Part shown: piece after piece, positions 8,484 through 18,300 of the stretch | How the letters are laid out: every line of letters starts with the position of its first letter | How positions within the stretch are numbered: the first letter of the stretch is position 1 | Source of the DNA: Paenibacillus solani | GTDB lineage: Bacteria > Bacillota > Bacilli > Paenibacillales > Paenibacillaceae | Assembly: GCF_001277345.1 (NCBI RefSeq) | Contig: NZ_LIUT01000001.1 | Coordinates: 491,323-555,322, forward strand | Direction: 5' to 3' | DNA: 64,000 nt | Notes under the pieces: model-generated | Told to the model about the DNA's origin: nothing | The model's database searches: none | The model's input: the letters and a program-made list of their open reading frames with translations, nothing else | Position numbers and translations under genes: made by a program

Positions 8484-10196
8484 CTATGATGTGCTGCCCG
8501 TTACGCTGCTGCCGTTTTTCGTGATTTTGTATGTGATGATCTCGCCGCTCCAGAAATGGAACTTCAGAGTGACATCACCGTCTCGTACCTCATTGAAAAA
8601 GGCAGGCTTGAGCGTGATTTGATTGCTCAAATAGGACGGGGAGAACGTATATCCAAACTCTTTAAAGTAGGTCCAGTCCTGCGGACCAACATTGCCACCC
8701 GCAGCGTAAACAGCCTCCATCGTTGCTAGCTGATCCCCGTTAAACGTTGTGGGAATGCTGAATGAATTGATGGTACCCTGTGTACTACGCAGTACAGGTT
8801 TATCGTTGTAAATGATTTTGAAGTTCCAATCCGCTCCGCGGTTGAACTTGGCCGTGAGTACAGCATTCACGCCGAATTGGCCGGATGCAGTCAGCCTGGA
8901 TAGCAGACTGGATGTAAATGTGAGCGTATTTCCATTTAGGGTATAATCCTGCCCGGCAACGAGGGGCAGTCCATTTGTACGAATTTCGGTCAGCGTGTTG
9001 CCGTTCAAGTTCAATGATATTTTTTTATCCTGAAGGGCTGCTCCTTTCTTCACAAAAACCAAATCGGTATCAGCCGTGGAAGAGCGACCACTCCAGCCTG
9101 CCTTCATGATGTTATACAGCTCCGGATCATTCCAGCTAAAGGCGGTTCGCTTGAAGTGCTGACCATTGTCCCATAACATATGGGTAATGTTCTTTTGTTT
9201 GAGATAGTGAGTTAAGTACTCAAAAAACTTCAGCTTCTCACCATGCTCTATAACGTCCGTGCTTTGATCGAAACCAAGCAGTCCGTATTCACCCAGAATG
9301 ACAGGAATGCCTCTGGCGATAAAGGTGTTGTACACATTATTGAACGTTTGATCGATATCGTTCCGGGTATCCTCTTCAAAACGGGTATACCCTGCGATAT
9401 TTACGCTGAACGGCCAAAACCCGTAATAATGGACCGTGGCAATGAGATTGGCATCATTCAGCTTGTTCATCGTTTTGTACAGCTCGTTCATTCTCTCCTG
9501 GGTCGGAGAGGCTTCCAAGGTAGATAATACGAGCGGACGCTTAGCGTTGTTTGCACCGGAGCTGCGAATAATCTGATGGAACGACATATTCAACTCATCC
9601 AGCATCCGAAATGCTGTTGTCTCGTTGGTTGTGCCCCCATCCGTGAAGCGAGGTTCATTGACGCTTTCAAACATCAGTTTGTTGGAATGATGCTTGAAGC
9701 GATTGGCAATCTGAGTCCAGATGGCATTGTACTTGGCCGTGACATCATTACGGTTATTCTCCATATGGCTAATCCATAACCAAGAATCGTGATGAACATT
9801 GATCATGACATACAGATCGGCATCAAGTGCCCAATCAACAACCTCTTGGACCCGATCCATGTAAGCAGAATTAATGGTATAATTCGGCGCACTGCCGATA
9901 TGTTCATTCCACGTTACCGGAATCCGAATGCTCTTGTAGCCTTGAGCAGCAATCTGATCGATCAGGGCTTTGGTAATGCACGGATTTCCCCATGCTGTTT
10001 CATCCGCTCCTACCGAATCCAGCGAATTGCCAAGATTCCAGCCAGGCTGCATATCCTGGACATAGGCTTGGAGACCGTTAGATTGAGGAAGCGCAGGCTC
10101 CTTCTTGTATGCTGATGCGTAGGAGGGTAGCAGAGTAATAAATAGAGCGGCAATCAGGGTCAAGGAACAGAAGGATCTCTTTTTCAAATTTATCAT
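8484..10196 (-). CDS. Secreted GH5 endo-beta-1,4-glucanase with CBM_X2 and CBM46-like domains
   Basis: This enzyme would cut internal beta-1,4 bonds in cellulose or related glucans outside the cell. The 570-residue precursor has a signal peptide (about 1-29, ending SYASA). A GH5 catalytic domain follows (about 40-370) with acid/base Glu181 in SVNEP and nucleophile Glu303 in LGEYG. After it comes an Ig-like CBM_X2 module (about 378-465) and a C-terminal CBM46-like module (about 470-565). That architecture matches the GH5 subfamily 4 cellulases of bacilli, where the C-terminal modules help clamp the glucan. The start at 10196 has AAAGGAG six bases ahead (minus strand); an upstream in-frame TTG at 10229 does not. 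A perfect cre box lies just upstream, so glucose repression by CcpA is likely. Confidence 0.92.
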   Translation of the reverse strand: MINLKKRSFCSLTLIAALFITLLPSYASAYKKEPALPQSNGLQAYVQDMQPGWNLGNSLDSVGADETAWGNPCITKALIDQIAAQGYKSIRIPVTWNEHIGSAPNYTINSAYMDRVQEVVDWALDADLYVMINVHHDSWLWISHMENNRNDVTAKYNAIWTQIANRFKHHSNKLMFESVNEPRFTDGGTTNETTAFRMLDELNMSFHQIIRSSGANNAKRPLVLSTLEASPTQERMNELYKTMNKLNDANLIATVHYYGFWPFSVNIAGYTRFEEDTRNDIDQTFNNVYNTFIARGIPVILGEYGLLGFDQSTDVIEHGEKLKFFEYLTHYLKQKNITHMLWDNGQHFKRTAFSWNDPELYNIMKAGWSGRSSTADTDLVFVKKGAALQDKKISLNLNGNTLTEIRTNGLPLVAGQDYTLNGNTLTFTSSLLSRLTASGQFGVNAVLTAKFNRGADWNFKIIYNDKPVLRSTQGTINSFSIPTTFNGDQLATMEAVYAAGGNVGPQDWTYFKEFGYTFSPSYLSNQITLKPAFFNEVRDGDVTLKFHFWSGEIITYKITKNGSSVTGSTS

Positions 10197-10232
10197 TAGC
10201 ATCTCCTTTGTTAGTGAATTTGGAATCAAGAT

Positions 10233-10246
10233 TGAAAGCGTTTTCT
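10233..10246. promoter_or_regulatory. CcpA cre box upstream of the cellulase
   Basis: TGAAAGCGTTTTCT matches the B. subtilis cre consensus TGWAARCGYTWNCW at every position. It is 37-50 bases upstream of the cellulase start, where binding of CcpA would be expected to block transcription when preferred sugars are present. Confidence 0.85.
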
Positions 10247-10364
10247 AATATAAATTATCATAATTTTCCATTAGGCAGTACCCGGATTATTTAACTTAAA
10301 ATCATGTGGATTTTAGTTAATGGGTAGAAAAGTTAGGAATTTACTTACACAGCTAAATTGAAAT

Positions 10365-10398
10365 AAGAGTTGCCTGGTATATAAACCAGGCAACTCTT
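10365..10398 (-). terminator. Terminator of the large surface-protein gene
   Basis: AAGAGTTGCCTGGT (10365-10378) and ACCAGGCAACTCTT (10385-10398) form a perfect 14-bp stem. It follows the minus-strand stop at 10409 and is flanked by A/T-rich sequence on both sides. Confidence 0.85.
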
Positions 10399-10408
10399 AA
10401 AAAGGACT

Positions 10409-13400
10409 CTAATTTTGATCTTTCGTTTCTTCTTTACTAACTTTTATAGTTATTGGAGATTTGGATGGACCTGATAATGCAAGAACCGGATTATTTCCGT
10501 CCTTCTCATTAATAGATAAGATGAAAACGGCGTATTCCCCATCTACTAAAGGTTTATTGAAAGCATCGTTTGTTGGAATTCGTATTTCTTGAGTCAACGT
10601 ATTTGTATTAGATTGAGCTCTTTTGTTGCTTGTTTTTTGAAGTTGAATTTTCTGTTCTTCATCAACAATTGCCTTAGATGCATCACTTATATTAAAGGTT
10701 TTAGCATTACTGTTTGGCACGAATAATACCCAGTATGATGTAATATTCTTCTCATTTGAAGCTTTATTGAATTTAAGCGAAATACTTCTATCGTCTGCTT
10801 TAATGGGGGTTACTTCTACTCCAGTTGCTTCATTAGACCCAACTCCAGGTATAACAAAGAGCTCGCTCCCTGTCGGGTACAATTTGTTTTCCCTTGTGTT
10901 AATGTTATCGGCAACAGCGAGCACATAAGCTTTATATGCGTTACCTACAATAAGAGCATTGCCAATATGATCTTTGGTATTACTTGACAGGTTGAGTTTT
11001 ATTTCACCAGGCTGAGGTTTTTGAGTTATATAACTTTTGGCTGCTTCTGCCTCGACCTCTCCAAAAGCACTCTTTTCCGGAACGATAAATACACGATATT
11101 CTTTAACGCTTGCTGCGTTAGGTGAAGTTGTGAATTTGATCTCAACATCACTAACTTCACCCGTTGTATCAGTTACTGCTGCAGATATACTCGTTGGTGG
11201 TGACACTGGTACACCCGTAAGCTCGAAATCAGCAGAAGGAGCAGACAAAGCGTTATTATTTGGGCTCTGTGTACTCACAGAGAGAACAAAAACTTTATAT
11301 GGTTCCAGATTTTTAATGATATCACCGTCTGTATCTTTCCTAGAATCAGTGAGACTGCTGCTGTAATCTTCTTTATTTGTTCCTACGACAGTATATCTTC
11401 TTTCATCCGTGATGCCAGTCGCGATTGAAGGAGTAAAACTGTTTGCTTTCCCTGACTTCACTACAAAGATTCGATACTCTTGAATATTTTTTTGGTCTTT
11501 TGGTTTTTTGAAAGAGACCGTCATATCACGTCCATCACCAGAATTGAGCCCGTTGTCTCTACCCACAACATCAGTTGCTTGGTTAACTGGAGCCGTCCCT
11601 TGCAATTTAAACAGGCTTGAAGGTCCAGAAAGCGCATTGGTGAAGTTGGAGTAGCTATTACCAACGGACAGGACATATACTTTGTAGTCTACATCATTTT
11701 TAATTAGATCCCCATCCGTATCTTTGGCGTTATTGTCAAATGTCTGAGATAGCACGCTTCCTGCTTTGTTTACTCTTGTGTGAGGTGTATTAATATTGTT
11801 CGCTTGAGACGATGATAAGGTGTTCTTGGCCTTTACAACAAAAACTCGGTAGTGATCGATGTAGTAGTCATCTGTAGTTCGATTAAACGTTACATTAAGA
11901 TCACTACCATTGCCTTTATCAGAGATGTCATGGACGTTTAATCCTGAAATAGGCTGCACGATCTGAGTACCACTAAGCTTAATTTGTGTACCATAGGAAG
12001 TCAAAACTTTCTCTCCGGAGTATGCGACAGTCATAACAAATACATGATAATCGACGTTGTTAGTAATCCTTACACCGTCTACATCTAAGTTGCCGGAATT
12101 TAATGTTCGAGTTATGGTGTTATTGCTCGTTTTATCAAATTGTGTATAGTGGGAGCTTCCCAAATTGCTGGCTCTGGACAGATCGAAATAGTAAGCATTC
12201 GAGGACTTCACAACAAACACACGGTAATGGCTGATGTTGGAACGGTCGGACGGCTGGTTGAATGATACCTGCAGGTCACGTCCGTCATTATAGTTGTTCA
12301 CGTCAGTGACTGTCAGATTGGTAACCGCACCCACATTGGAGTTAGAGCTCAACAGGATAGAGCTTGATGGAGCGGACAGCACATTATTATTGTAGTTATT
12401 CTTGTTTACAGCCATGACGAATACACGATAATATACGCCGTTGCGAATCGTATCTCCATCCACATCCTTGGCACCCGAGGCGAGCGTCAAGTTGTTGATA
12501 TTATTGCCCGTTTTGGCGACATAGGTAGAGTTGTAACTGGAGACGCTAATGGCTTTGCTTAAAGAGAAACTACTGTAGTTGCTGTCCTTCACAACAAGGA
12601 CACGATACGAATCAATATTGGATTCATCGGATACCTTGTTGAAGCTTATGCGAAGATCACGACCGTCACCATAATCGCTGATATCCGTCACCTGCGTTAC
12701 GGTTGGTGCTGTTGCGGATCCCGTGTTTAGCGTAATGGAAGACGAACCCGATGACAGATTGCTTGCTATCGCGTTCTCGCTATTGCTGACCGACTGAACA
12801 AACAGAGTATAAGCGACTCCGTTGCGGATGAGCTCGCCTGATGTATCGCGGGCAGAAGAACTCAAATTAGTGGACAGTGTCGTATTAGAAGTGCTGGTTT
12901 TAGATACGGTTGTATAGTTTTGGGTTGGAACTGATCTGGCCGCTGACAGATTAAAACTACCTGCATCCTTCGTTTTTACCGCGAATACGCGATAGTTGAG
13001 TACATTGCTCTCGTTCTGTGCACGTGTGAAGCTGACCTGCAGATCACGGCCGTCGCCGTAGTCGCTCACATCGTTTGCCTTGACATTGGTTGCCCCATTC
13101 ACCGAGTTGGTGTTAGTCAGTGTTAACGAAGGCGAAGCGGAGGAAAGGGCATAGGTACCTCCTGACTTACTTACTGCGAGTACATAAGCTTTATAAGCCT
13201 GATTGTTACGGATCAGGTCGCCATCTACATCCCTTGAATCCGATGTGAGAGTCTGAGACAGATCCGATCCGGCTGGATATACCGATGTATAAAAAGCAGA
13301 TGACAAGCGCTGTGCCTCGGCCTGGGTCAAGCTCTTGGATTGCTTTACAATCATGACGCGGTAATGGGAGATCGAAGATTCGGTGGATGACTTGGAGAAG

Positions 13401-13933
13401 CTGACTTGCAGGTCACGTCCATCCCCGGCATTGCCGATATCCCGAAGAGTCACATAATTGACTGGTGTGATCCCGGTATTATTATTTCCATTTCCGCCTG
13501 TAGAGTTCGTCGTTGTGATGGTTACCGTTTTCGATTTGGAATTCCAACCGATTTTTTGCCCCAGAGCTTCGCTGACGAAGCGAACCGGAACCATAGTGTT
13601 GCCCTTTAAGTTTTTTGCTGGAACGTCCAGCTTTACCGTTTGGTTGTTGATGGTAGCCGTCTTGGAGTTGATCTTCAGAATGACGGTTGTGCCATCCTTG
13701 ACCGCTGTGACGGTTTGCGTTTTTTGATTCCATTTAACCGATGCGTCCAGGGCTTCGAAGATGGATCTCATCGGAAGCATGACGCGTCCTTGAATCATAA
13801 CCGGTGCTTGAGGCGTATTCAGCCTGACACCATCAATCAAGACGCTAATGTTCACTGCCGCATGCGCCTGTGTTTGGAACATCATAGGAATTAACAGTAT
13901 AGCTGCTAGCAGGGCAGTCCATAATCTTTTCAC
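10409..13933 (-). CDS. Large secreted repeat protein with copper-amine-oxidase-N stalk domain
   Basis: This 1174-residue protein has a signal peptide (1-25, ending AHA). The 'copper amine oxidase N-terminal' stalk domain (about 28-140) carries two copies of the MLPMRSIFEAL / VPVRFVSEALG motif typical of Paenibacillus surface proteins. Eight tandem units of 110-130 residues follow. Each opens with a DGRDLQVSF-like strand, then NIxxYRVFVVK, a loop such as DVDGDLIRN or DTDGDIIKN, and YxVFVxxV; the last two units are degenerate. The fold looks like fibronectin-III or Ig-type beta sandwiches. The DxDGD loops recall calcium-binding loops of dockerin or thrombospondin-3 type, but that is inference. 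No LPXTG or S-layer homology motif is seen. The start GTG at 13933 has AGGAGG eight bases ahead. An ECF-type promoter lies upstream. Confidence 0.82.
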   Translation of the reverse strand: MKRLWTALLAAILLIPMMFQTQAHAAVNISVLIDGVRLNTPQAPVMIQGRVMLPMRSIFEALDASVKWNQKTQTVTAVKDGTTVILKINSKTATINNQTVKLDVPAKNLKGNTMVPVRFVSEALGQKIGWNSKSKTVTITTTNSTGGNGNNNTGITPVNYVTLRDIGNAGDGRDLQVSFSKSSTESSISHYRVMIVKQSKSLTQAEAQRLSSAFYTSVYPAGSDLSQTLTSDSRDVDGDLIRNNQAYKAYVLAVSKSGGTYALSSASPSLTLTNTNSVNGATNVKANDVSDYGDGRDLQVSFTRAQNESNVLNYRVFAVKTKDAGSFNLSAARSVPTQNYTTVSKTSTSNTTLSTNLSSSARDTSGELIRNGVAYTLFVQSVSNSENAIASNLSSGSSSITLNTGSATAPTVTQVTDISDYGDGRDLRISFNKVSDESNIDSYRVLVVKDSNYSSFSLSKAISVSSYNSTYVAKTGNNINNLTLASGAKDVDGDTIRNGVYYRVFVMAVNKNNYNNNVLSAPSSSILLSSNSNVGAVTNLTVTDVNNYNDGRDLQVSFNQPSDRSNISHYRVFVVKSSNAYYFDLSRASNLGSSHYTQFDKTSNNTITRTLNSGNLDVDGVRITNNVDYHVFVMTVAYSGEKVLTSYGTQIKLSGTQIVQPISGLNVHDISDKGNGSDLNVTFNRTTDDYYIDHYRVFVVKAKNTLSSSQANNINTPHTRVNKAGSVLSQTFDNNAKDTDGDLIKNDVDYKVYVLSVGNSYSNFTNALSGPSSLFKLQGTAPVNQATDVVGRDNGLNSGDGRDMTVSFKKPKDQKNIQEYRIFVVKSGKANSFTPSIATGITDERRYTVVGTNKEDYSSSLTDSRKDTDGDIIKNLEPYKVFVLSVSTQSPNNNALSAPSADFELTGVPVSPPTSISAAVTDTTGEVSDVEIKFTTSPNAASVKEYRVFIVPEKSAFGEVEAEAAKSYITQKPQPGEIKLNLSSNTKDHIGNALIVGNAYKAYVLAVADNINTRENKLYPTGSELFVIPGVGSNEATGVEVTPIKADDRSISLKFNKASNEKNITSYWVLFVPNSNAKTFNISDASKAIVDEEQKIQLQKTSNKRAQSNTNTLTQEIRIPTNDAFNKPLVDGEYAVFILSINEKDGNNPVLALSGPSKSPITIKVSKEETKDQN

Positions 13934-13979
13934 ACACTCAACCTCCTAAAATTTTCTTTGTTATTATTTTCCTCAACAA

Positions 13980-14009
13980 TAAGACGCATCCGACGAGAAT
14001 AAAGTTTCA
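13980..14009 (-). promoter_or_regulatory. Candidate ECF sigma promoter of the surface-protein gene
   Basis: On the minus strand TGAAAC (14009-14004) is followed after 17 bases by CGTCTTA (13986-13980). This resembles the TGAAAC-N16/17-CGTC promoters of B. subtilis cell-envelope stress sigma factors (SigM/SigW type). It would start transcription about 40 bases before the GTG at 13933. Confidence 0.5.
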
Positions 14010-14601
14010 ACGAACCATCGGTGATTTAAAAATATTTATTTAGAAGCCAATCATAAACGATGTGTATTGGGCGTCAACCTCACTTATTTTGGGATTAGAT
14101 TCTCACCCGTAAGTTTTATTCCTTAAATTTCTGAGGTTGAATAAAGGATGAGCAGTCTCTTTCTATGACAGACATCTTTAACGATAGATCATTGCCAGAA
14201 CTGACGGATAGAATCTGTAGAGGTCTTTGAGTGTGTAGGGAGCAGTGCTAAGTAATGCCTAGCAGAGCTTTCAATTTGGGAATCAGCCTGGGCTGCTTTC
14301 GAATTTGGAACATTCTGTGACATAGCCTTCACTGAGGGAGTTGTCTTTTCTTTCAATGATTTGTTTGTGCTACACTGGTTGAAAGGCATTTTCATTGCTT
14401 AATTGATTGGTAACAAGGAGTCTAACAACGGGGGTTATACAGTTGCGAGACATAGCAAAGTGATCAAAATAGCCGATAGACGGTTCCTTTTTCGGTGAAT
14501 ATCCCAGCAACTTGAGACCGAGACGCCGCATTTTTAGAGATACATAATTTTACATAACGATTCTAGCCAATATTACAACCAGCAGTAGGGAGTGGAGTGA
14601 A
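14010..14601. other. Long intergenic region with no supported gene
   Basis: About 590 bases separate the surface-protein promoter from the ABC operon. A minus-strand open frame at 14189-14395 has polar, low-complexity composition and no ribosome site, so I do not call it. I recognise no riboswitch or RNA gene. The ABC operon promoter must lie here, but I cannot place it. Confidence 0.5.
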
Positions 14602-15303
14602 ATGGCTTTTGTGAGCATGAAGGACGAATACAAACGCTATCGTATGGGAGAGACCACGATTGTAGCCAATGATGGAATCAACCTGGAGATCGAAAAAGGC
14701 GAGTTCGCAATCATTGTGGGTCCTAGCGGTGCCGGTAAATCCACGGTGCTGAATATATTGGGCGGCATGGATACGGCAGATGAGGGACAAGTACTGGTGG
14801 ATGGGACGGATATTGCCAAGTTTAACAGCAAGGAATTGACTGGCTACCGACGCAATGACGTCGGGTTTGTGTTTCAATTTTATAACTTGGTCCCCAATCT
14901 GACGACAAAAGAAAATGTGGAACTTGCTGCGCAGATTTCCCCCCGCGCATTGGACGCGGAACAAGTACTGCGGGATGTCGGGCTGGGCAATCGTCTGGAC
15001 AATTTCCCGGCGCAGTTATCCGGCGGAGAACAGCAGCGGGTTGCCATTGCCAGAGCTCTCGCCAAGCAGCCGAAGCTGCTGCTGTGCGATGAACCCACGG
15101 GCGCACTCGATTACCTTACGGGGAAACAGGTGCTTAAGCTGCTGCAAGACACCTGCCGACATACCGGAACAACGGTGATTGTCATTACGCATAATTCTGC
15201 CTTGGCGCCGATGGCAGATCGTGTTATCGAGATCAACAATGCCAAGGTTCGGAAAATAGTGGTAAATCCGAATCCCGTTTCTATAGACGACATCGAGTGG
15301 TAG
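14602..15303 (+). CDS. ABC transporter ATP-binding protein (MacB/LolD type)
   Basis: This 233-residue ATPase powers the FtsX-type permease encoded 13 bases downstream. It has a Walker A loop GPSGAGKST (40-48), the ABC signature LSGGEQQR, Walker [13 protein letters not shown] and the switch His in ITHNS. The best relatives in layout are the LolD/MacB/YknY-like ATPases that work with permeases carrying large extracytoplasmic domains. Such pairs move antimicrobial peptides or lipids, or transmit mechanical signals; which applies here is not clear. The start lies after GGAGTGGAG. No bacitracin-type sensor kinase pair is adjacent, so it is not an obvious BceAB module. Confidence 0.88.
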   Translation: MAFVSMKDEYKRYRMGETTIVANDGINLEIEKGEFAIIVGPSGAGKSTVLNILGGMDTADEGQVLVDGTDIAKFNSKELTGYRRNDVGFVFQFYNLVPNLTTKENVELAAQISPRALDAEQVLRDVGLGNRLDNFPAQLSGGEQQRVAIARALAKQPKLLLCDEPTGALDYLTGKQVLKLLQDTCRHTGTTVIVITHNSALAPMADRVIEINNAKVRKIVVNPNPVSIDDIEW

Positions 15304-15316
15304 GGAGATATGTATA

Positions 15317-18300
15317 ATGAAGAAAAGAGCGTTATGGACTGATATTTTCCGGGAAATATCACGGACGAAAGCTCGGTTTCTGTCCATTTTTGCCATTATT
15401 ATGCTCGGTGTCGGTTTTTTCGCCGGCATCAAGGCCACTGGACCGGATATGTTGGATACGGCAGATCACTATTACCATGATTTAAACCTGATGGATCTCA
15501 AGGTGCAATCTACCTTAGGTCTCGAGCAAAGCGATATTGATGAACTGAAACAGATAGCAGGGGTAGATGTTATCCAGCCTGGTTACAGCGCAAATGTATC
15601 ACTCGGTGACAGCGGAAAGATCGCGAAAGTCCTCTCCTATGACCCAGGAAATAAACTGAATCAATATGTACTTACAGAGGGACGAATGCCGGAAGCTGCA
15701 AACGAGATTGTCATCGATGCGGGAGACCGCGGAAATGAATTTAAATTGGGGGATGAAATTACCTTTACCCATCCCAATCAGGAAGTGGATCTGCACGAGA
15801 CTTTTGATAACCTGACGTATAAAGTCGTGGGAAAGGCGAAGAGCCCACTGTATATCAGCAGCATGAGCCGGGGGACAAGCAGTATCGGAAAAGGGACGGC
15901 GGATGTGTTCGCAGTCATTCCGCAGGATGACTTTAAACTGCCTGTATTTACGGAAGTTTATTTGACCTTCGAAGATACGGCAGGAATAGCTCCTTATACA
16001 CCTGAATATGACGAGAAGATCAGCAGGCATAAGGAAGCTGTTGAACAGAAGCTTGCGGATATGCCGCAGGAACGGCTAGCCGAGATCCGTGCTGAAGGAC
16101 AGAAGAAGCTGGATGAGGCCAAGGACAAGATCGAGAATGCCAAAAGTCAACTGGCCGATGCGGAGCAGGAACTGAAGGACGCGAAGGTCAAGCTAAGTGA
16201 AGGCGAGCAAGAATACCGCGATGGTGTGAACAAGCTGCAAGCTGAGCTCGCTCAGGGGCAAGCCAAGCTGGATGAGGCGGCAAAAAAACTGGACGAGGGC
16301 AGAGCGGAGCTGAAACGGAACCGGCAGCAGTTGGAAAATGGTTTGTCCCAGCTTAAAACGGGTCAAAGTCAGCTGGATCAACAGAAGTCGGAGCTAGCGC
16401 CGAAGTTGTCCCAAGGACAGGAATTAGCGAAGAAGTTGCAGCAAATCTCCGGATTAGATCCGAAGGATATACCTGAAGAGCAGAGACAAGGGCTGCTCGC
16501 AGCAGCTCAAGCAGCCGACCCCAAACTGGGAGCAGCCACAGCAGGTTTCATGGATGGCGAGCTGGATGGCGGTGCTTTGCAAAAGGCAGCTTCTGCGTTC
16601 CAGAGTGGTTTAAACGAAGCGTCACTGCAGCTGGACAAGGCGCAGCAGAAGCTGGATGCAAGCAGGGCCGAGCTAAATCAAGGGCAAGCCAAGCTTCAGC
16701 AAGCCGAGCGGCAGCTCGTTCAGGGTGAGGCTTCATGGAAGCAAGGGACAGAGGAGCTGGCTGCAGCCAGACAAGCAGGGGAAGCCAAGCTTGCGGATGC
16801 GAAGGCGGAACTAAGCCGCGGGCAGAAGGAATACCAGGAAGGCCTGAATAAATTTAATGAAGAAAAAGTAAAGGCTGAGCAGGAAATCGCCGATGGCGAG
16901 AAGGAACTGGCGAAGGGGCAGAAGGAGCTGGATCAGCTTGAGCTGCCCAAAGTCTATGTCATGGACCGCAGCGTCAATCCGGGATATACCGAGTACAGCG
17001 ATAATGCGGACCGCTTAGCTTCCATTGCGACGGCTTTCCCCGTATTCTTTTTCTTGATTGCGGCCCTCGTCAGCCTGACAACGATGACCCGTATGGTTGA
17101 GGAACAGCGGCTGCAGATCGGAACCCTGAAAGCACTCGGATACAGCAACCGGGATGTGATGACAAAATTCCTGGTCTATTCGACACTGGCCAGTGTGGCC
17201 GCAGCAGCGGCTGGCCTAGCCGTCGGCTTCACATTGTTTCCTTCCATTATCTATAACGCTTATGGTGCTCTATATAATCTGCCAGATGTGAGAACCCGTT
17301 TTTATCTCAGCTACAGCATCATTTCTGTTGTGGTGGCTGTGCTCTGTACGACCATGACAGCTTATGTGGCCGCACGCGTGGAACTCCGTAGCAATGCTTC
17401 GGTGCTCATGCGCCCAAGGGCGCCCAAGAACGGATCCCGGATATGGCTGGAACGATTGCCCTGGGTTTGGAATCGGCTCGGTTTTATCGGTAAGGTAACC
17501 GCGCGTAATCTATTCCGATATAAACAGCGAATGTTTATGACGGTCTGCGGCGTTGCCGGTTGTACGGCGCTAATTCTGACTGGGTTTGGCCTCAAGGATT
17601 CTATCGGGAATATGGTACCGATGCAATACGGCAAGATCATGCAATATCAAGCTATGGTTGTATTCCAAGAAGATAACGGTGACAGCGGCGTGCTGGAGGA
17701 ATATAACAAGCTTATATCGGATACGCCGGAAATTATGGATACATTGGATGCTACCCAGGAGGCCATGACGGCGGCAGCCCCCGGGGTGAACACTCAAGAT
17801 GTGAGTCTGTTCGTACCGAATACGCCGGAGAAGATTAATTCGTTTATTGTACTGGAATCACAGAATAAGGAGCAGCAGCTCCCATTGACAGATGACGGCG
17901 CCATCATTACGGAGAAGTTAGCTAAGCTGTTTGGTCTCAAGGTCGGCAGCACGTTCACCATCCAGAACAGCGACAATGATCCCTTTGAAATACGTGTTGC
18001 CGGGATATCGGAGAACTATACCCTGCATTACGTGTATATGACGCCGAAGTATTACGAAGAGATTTTTGATGCAAAACCGAAAGTGAACAGTCAGTTGCTC
18101 AGGTATGACATGATTGATCCGGGATGGGAAGACCAGCTTGGAGAATCGCTAACCGCCAGCAAACGGGTGGCGATGGTTAGTTTCACGAGTGGTGTAAGCG
18201 ATGCGTTCAGTGATGCGATGGATAGCATGAATTTGGTGGTGGTTGTCCTGATTGTCTCTGCGGCGGCCCTCGCGTTTGTCGTATTGTATAATCTGACGAA

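Noticed and set aside
10409..13933. Sortase or S-layer anchoring of the repeat protein
   Set aside because: No LPXTG motif with hydrophobic tail and no SLH domain; the only recognised surface-type domain is the N-terminal stalk.
14189..14395. 68-codon minus-strand frame in the long gap
   Set aside because: Polar, low-complexity sequence without ribosome site or recognisable motif.
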